From CAIMZW01 sp037135095 (GTDB taxonomy: Bacteria; Actinomycetota; Actinomycetes; Nanopelagicales; Nanopelagicaceae): a DNA stretch of 64,000 nucleotides. Position numbers and translations under genes: made by a program. Below, piece by piece: positions 61,041 through 64,000 of the stretch; positions within the stretch are counted from its first letter, which is position 1, and each line of letters begins with the position of its first letter. Where the stretch lies: contig JBAXKZ010000002.1 of assembly GCA_037135095.1 (NCBI GenBank), positions 1-64,000 of the forward strand, read 5' to 3'. A model generated the notes under the pieces. It was not told where the DNA came from and searched no databases. It worked only from the letters and a program-made list of their open reading frames with translations.

Positions 61041-62354
61041 ATGAGCGCTATGAATTATGCCGCGGCCGAGGCCGATTGCATCCAACTATGCCAAGAAATG
61101 ATTCGAATTCCGAGCGTCAACTACGGTGAAGGAAAAGGCGATGAACGGGCCATGGCTGACTATGTCGCCGCGGCACTTCGCGAAGTTGGCATCGAAAGTG
61201 AATTGATTGTTACAGCACCGAATCGGGTGAATGTCGTTGCAAAGATCGCTGGTGCAGATCAGACCCGACCTGGCTTGGTGATTCATGGTCACTTAGATGT
61301 CGTTCCCGCAAATGCCGATGACTGGAGCGTTGATCCATTTGGCGGCATCGTAAAGGATGGTTTTATCTGGGGACGTGGCGCCGTCGATATGAAGAATATG
61401 GATGCCATGATTTTGGCGACAGTTCGATCATGGGCCCGAACCGGTTATATCCCACCGAGAAATATTCTTTTAGTTTTCTTTGCCGATGAAGAGGCCGGAA
61501 GCGTCTATGGATCTCGATGGTTAGTAAAGCACCGGCCAGAGCTATTTGATGGTTACACCGAGGCAATATCGGAAGTTGGCGGTTTCTCCGTAACAATTAC
61601 CGGTGGGCACCGCCTTTATTTGATTGAAGGGGCCCAAAAGGGAATCCGTTGGATGAAGTTAACCGCCAAAGGCGACGCTGGTCATGGCTCCTTCATCAAT
61701 CCGGCAAATGCCGTCACGAGATTGAGCGAGGCTATAGCTCGAATCGGAAACTACCAATGGCCCCAACGCGAAACTAAAATTGGCGGCATTTTCTTTCGCA
61801 AGATTGCTGAATTAACCGGCGATAAATACGAACCGCACAATGTGCGCCCATTGTTGAAACACATCGGCAGCGCCGCAAGAATGTTAGGCGCCACAATTCA
61901 AAACACGGCCAATCCAACGATGCTCGAGGCGGGCTATAAAGCAAATGTGATCCCACAAACCGCTAGTGCGGTAGTAGATGGCCGCTTCCTTCCAGGGTTT
62001 GAAGATGAATTAGTTTCAACAATCAAAGAGCTTGCCGGTCCCGATATTGAGGTGGAGCTGCTGGTCCATGACATTGCCCTCGAAGTCGATTTCACCGGTT
62101 CCCTAGTCGATGCCATGTGTGCTGCAATTACTTCGGAAGATCCCGATGGGATTCCCGTTCCATATGTCATGAGCGGCGGAACCGACAACAAAGCGCTCTC
62201 GGATTTAGGAATCGTTGGATACGGATTCAGTCCAGTTAAGCTTCCGGAAGATGTGGATTTCTTCCCAATGTTTCACGGTATTGACGAGCGAGTGCCACTT
62301 GATGGCTTAGCCTTCGGTGTTCGAGTCTTGGATAAATTCTTAAGAAATTGTTAG
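61041..62354 (+). CDS. M20-family metallopeptidase
   Basis: This is a two-zinc hydrolase (437 residues from this start) of the M20/M25/M40 family, which includes dipeptidases and deacylases. Metal-binding and catalytic motifs are GHLDVVP (H84), WGRGAVDMKN, ADEEAGSVYGSRW and the C-terminal FHGIDERVPL; a dimerisation insert begins near GDAGHGSF. The substrate cannot be told. ATGs at 61035 and 61041 are both possible; an earlier frame to 60966 has no supporting signal. It converges on the next gene with a six-base gap. Confidence 0.92.
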   Translation: MSAMNYAAAEADCIQLCQEMIRIPSVNYGEGKGDERAMADYVAAALREVGIESELIVTAPNRVNVVAKIAGADQTRPGLVIHGHLDVVPANADDWSVDPFGGIVKDGFIWGRGAVDMKNMDAMILATVRSWARTGYIPPRNILLVFFADEEAGSVYGSRWLVKHRPELFDGYTEAISEVGGFSVTITGGHRLYLIEGAQKGIRWMKLTAKGDAGHGSFINPANAVTRLSEAIARIGNYQWPQRETKIGGIFFRKIAELTGDKYEPHNVRPLLKHIGSAARMLGATIQNTANPTMLEAGYKANVIPQTASAVVDGRFLPGFEDELVSTIKELAGPDIEVELLVHDIALEVDFTGSLVDAMCAAITSEDPDGIPVPYVMSGGTDNKALSDLGIVGYGFSPVKLPEDVDFFPMFHGIDERVPLDGLAFGVRVLDKFLRNC

Positions 62355-62360
62355 CAGCTT

Positions 62361-63308
62361 TCAGCTCAACGAGATCTCATCAAGTGCTTGTCTAACTTGG
62401 ACCGGAAGAGAGATCTCTTCGACTGTAAGTGCGCCTCGAAGTTGGGCTCCTGTGCGCGCACCGATAATCGCACTTGAAACTCCTTCGCGATCACGAACCC
62501 AAGAGAGCGCAACTTCAATTGGCGAGTAACCCAAGCCATCGGCAGCTACACAGACCGCATCAACAATTGAACTTGCCCTGGCATCCATGTACGGCTCAAC
62601 AAAACCAGAGAAGTGTGGACTAGCACCGCGCGAATCAGATGGAACTCCTGCGCGATACTTACCAGTCAAAACTCCACGACCTAAAGGTGACCAGGCGAGG
62701 AAGCCGACACCCAAGGCGATGGCAGCCGGCAGGATCTCCTCTTCTGCGCTGCGATTTAAAAGAGAATATTCCGATTGAACGGAGTTGATCGGAGCTTTGC
62801 CAAACCACGGGTTTTGAATTGTTGCAGCGCGGGCCAATTGCCATCCAGCGAAATTTGAAACGCCGGCGTATCGAACCCGACCGCTATTGACGGCAAAGTC
62901 AATGGCCCCAAGCATTTCTTCAATTTCAACAGCAGGATCCCAGGCGTGAATTTGCCAAAGATCGATATATTCCACGCCAAGTCTTTGCAACGATTTATCT
63001 AAATCGGCGATCAAACTCAATTTTGAGTTATCAACTCTCCGAAGGCCATCTGCAATGGAAATTCCCGCTTTAGTGGCGATAACCACCTCTTCGCGGTCAA
63101 CGAGTGTCCCTAGAAAACCGCCCAAGGTCCGTTCGCTATCGCCGTCGCCATAGACCGCGGCCGAGTCAATTAGGTTGCCGCCGCGGTCCAAAAAAGTTCG
63201 GAGCTGGTCGGCGGCTTCGTGTTCATCGGTATCTCGACCCCAAGTCATGGTGCCCAGGCCCAATCTAGAGACTCTGATTCCAGATCGGCCCAGCGCTCGA
63301 AGTTCCAT
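62361..63308 (-). CDS. Aldo/keto reductase
   Basis: This 315-residue NADPH-dependent reductase has the AKR tetrad: Asp and Tyr in NLIDSAAVYGDGDSERTLG, Lys in VVIATKAG and His in LWQIHAWDP. ILSPLGRGVLTGKY-like AWSPLGRGVLTGKYR and the cofactor-binding GARTGAQL end complete the fold. The physiological substrate is unknown. TAGTGT lies seven bases before the ATG, so a leaderless start is likely. Confidence 0.93.
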   Translation of the reverse strand: MELRALGRSGIRVSRLGLGTMTWGRDTDEHEAADQLRTFLDRGGNLIDSAAVYGDGDSERTLGGFLGTLVDREEVVIATKAGISIADGLRRVDNSKLSLIADLDKSLQRLGVEYIDLWQIHAWDPAVEIEEMLGAIDFAVNSGRVRYAGVSNFAGWQLARAATIQNPWFGKAPINSVQSEYSLLNRSAEEEILPAAIALGVGFLAWSPLGRGVLTGKYRAGVPSDSRGASPHFSGFVEPYMDARASSIVDAVCVAADGLGYSPIEVALSWVRDREGVSSAIIGARTGAQLRGALTVEEISLPVQVRQALDEISLS

Positions 63309-63315
63309 ATGAAGG

Positions 63316-63321
63316 ACACTA
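63316..63321 (-). promoter_or_regulatory. -10 box of the aldo/keto reductase gene
   Basis: The reverse strand reads TAGTGT, seven bases, ATG. It is divergent from the -10 of the histidine phosphatase gene in the same 49-base spacer. Confidence 0.45.
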
Positions 63322-63345
63322 GCAATAGAGCGTCGAAATTATCGG

Positions 63346-63351
63346 TAACCT
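63346..63351 (+). promoter_or_regulatory. -10 box of the histidine phosphatase gene
   Basis: TAACCT lies exactly six bases (TTGGGT) before the ATG at 63358. GGG in the spacer touches the start too closely to act as a ribosome site, so a leaderless mRNA is likely. Confidence 0.5.
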
Positions 63352-63357
63352 TTGGGT

Positions 63358-64000
63358 ATGCCGCCCGAAATCAGCACGATCTATCTGATTCGACATGCCC
63401 ATTCAACGGCCAATGCGACGGGAGTTCTTGCAGGGCAAGACCGATCGGTCCATCTGAGTGAGTTAGGCGTCAAACAGGCGCAATTGCTGACCTCTGCGCT
63501 TTCGGGAAAAAAATTTGCCAAAGTGCTTTCCAGCCCTATGCCACGATGTAAAGAAACGATCTCTGGCTACCTAAAGCTGGCAAAGAAATCAGTGGTCGTT
63601 GAACCGGGAATTAATGAGATGGACTACGGCAGCTGGTCTGGCAGAAAATTGAAAGTTCTTTCAAAACTTAAACTCTGGAAGGTAATTCAATCTCGGCCAT
63701 CATTAGTGAGATTTCCCGGTGGCGAGAGCTTCATCGAGATGTCGGCTCGCGCCAATCAAGTTATCTCGGACAACAGAAAGGTCGGAGGAACCATCTGTTT
63801 AGTGGCTCACGGTGATGTAATAAAGGCGATAGTTGCCTCGCAGCTTGGCCTTTCGTTAGATCATCTACAACAATTCGTGATCGACCCAGCTTCCATTACC
63901 GTAATTCGAATTTCAGATAGCGGTTCAATGTTGGTTAAGTTAAATGACACCTCGCATCTGGCGGTATTATCAAAACGTGTTAGCTCCAAAACCAGTTCAA
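63358..64000 (+). CDS. Histidine phosphatase (phosphoglycerate mutase-like), 5' part
   Basis: The frame runs from ATG at 63358 to the window end without a stop (at least 214 residues). It starts MPPEISTIYLIRHAHSTANA; RHAHS is the phosphatase motif with the catalytic His. LSSPMPRCKETI, INEMDYGSWSG, FPGGESFIEM and LVAHGDVIKAIV (second His) complete the superfamily core. Similar actinobacterial proteins (MSMEG_4190/Rv2135c type) follow this pattern, but the substrate is unknown. Confidence 0.92.
   Translation, partial: MPPEISTIYLIRHAHSTANATGVLAGQDRSVHLSELGVKQAQLLTSALSGKKFAKVLSSPMPRCKETISGYLKLAKKSVVVEPGINEMDYGSWSGRKLKVLSKLKLWKVIQSRPSLVRFPGGESFIEMSARANQVISDNRKVGGTICLVAHGDVIKAIVASQLGLSLDHLQQFVIDPASITVIRISDSGSMLVKLNDTSHLAVLSKRVSSKTSS

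Noticed and set aside
1..64000. Mobile elements, CRISPR arrays, defence systems or biosynthetic islands
   Set aside because: No transposase, integrase, direct-repeat array or unusual composition was seen; gene order is conserved core throughout.

Overview
The window is a dense stretch of bacterial core genome of about 50% GC (estimated by eye). It holds about 64 protein genes and one tRNA, with no insertion sequence, prophage, CRISPR array or rRNA. Gene order and content point to the phylum Actinomycetota: a thrS-HIT-pgsA-acyltransferase-pimA block for phosphatidylinositol mannosides, pdxS/pdxT, yebC-ruvCAB-secDF-relA, a BldD regulator, an actinobacterial IHF (mIHF) next to gmk, and a PriA without helicase motifs. 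Short spacers, many 1-8 base start/stop overlaps, missing neighbours (no yajC, apt or ppiB where larger relatives usually have them) and many apparently leaderless genes suggest a streamlined, free-living lineage such as the freshwater Nanopelagicales. That placement is an inference.

Layout. 1-6.1 kb: thrS (3' part), a HIT hydrolase, a reverse-strand EF-G-like pseudo-GTPase, the PI/PIM lipid genes, a LemA-like protein and a DUF3048 lipoprotein. 6.1-8.4 kb: vitamin B6 synthesis (pdxST) and yebC. 8.4-15.5 kb: Holliday junction genes ruvCAB, the SecDF translocase motor and the (p)ppGpp synthetase/hydrolase, with a DUF349 gene running back into it. 16.9-27.2 kb: a metallo-beta-lactamase-fold hydrolase, hisS, aspS, a lipoprotein coupled to a divergent FtsH-like membrane protease, a DUF948 protein, alaS and ruvX. 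27.2-33.4 kb: mltG, the shikimate genes aroE-C-K-B-Q, efp and nusB.

33.4-52.1 kb: bldD is divergent from one long run, pyrR-pyrB-pyrC-carA-carB-pyrK-pyrD-pyrF, then a fused mIHF-guanylate kinase gene, rpoZ, coaBC, metK, priA, def, fmt and rsmB. A PyrR-binding hairpin sits just before the pyrR Shine-Dalgarno site, so the pyrimidine operon is probably repressed at translation. 52.1-64 kb: rpe, an FMN riboswitch controlling a RibM/PnuX-type riboflavin transporter, hisE-hisG, serB, an ABC ATPase, ung, two membrane proteins (YczE-like and DUF554), an alcohol dehydrogenase, tdk, tRNA-Leu(GAG), an M20 peptidase, an aldo/keto reductase and the start of a histidine phosphatase.

Most unusual: the single-frame mIHF-Gmk fusion; a stand-alone EF-G G-domain that has lost its nucleotide-binding motifs; a BldD that keeps the full c-di-GMP signature; two RNA control elements (FMN riboswitch, PyrR hairpin); and a repeated arrangement in which a TAnnnT -10 box ends exactly six bases before the start codon. 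No stretch longer than 300 bases lacks a gene.
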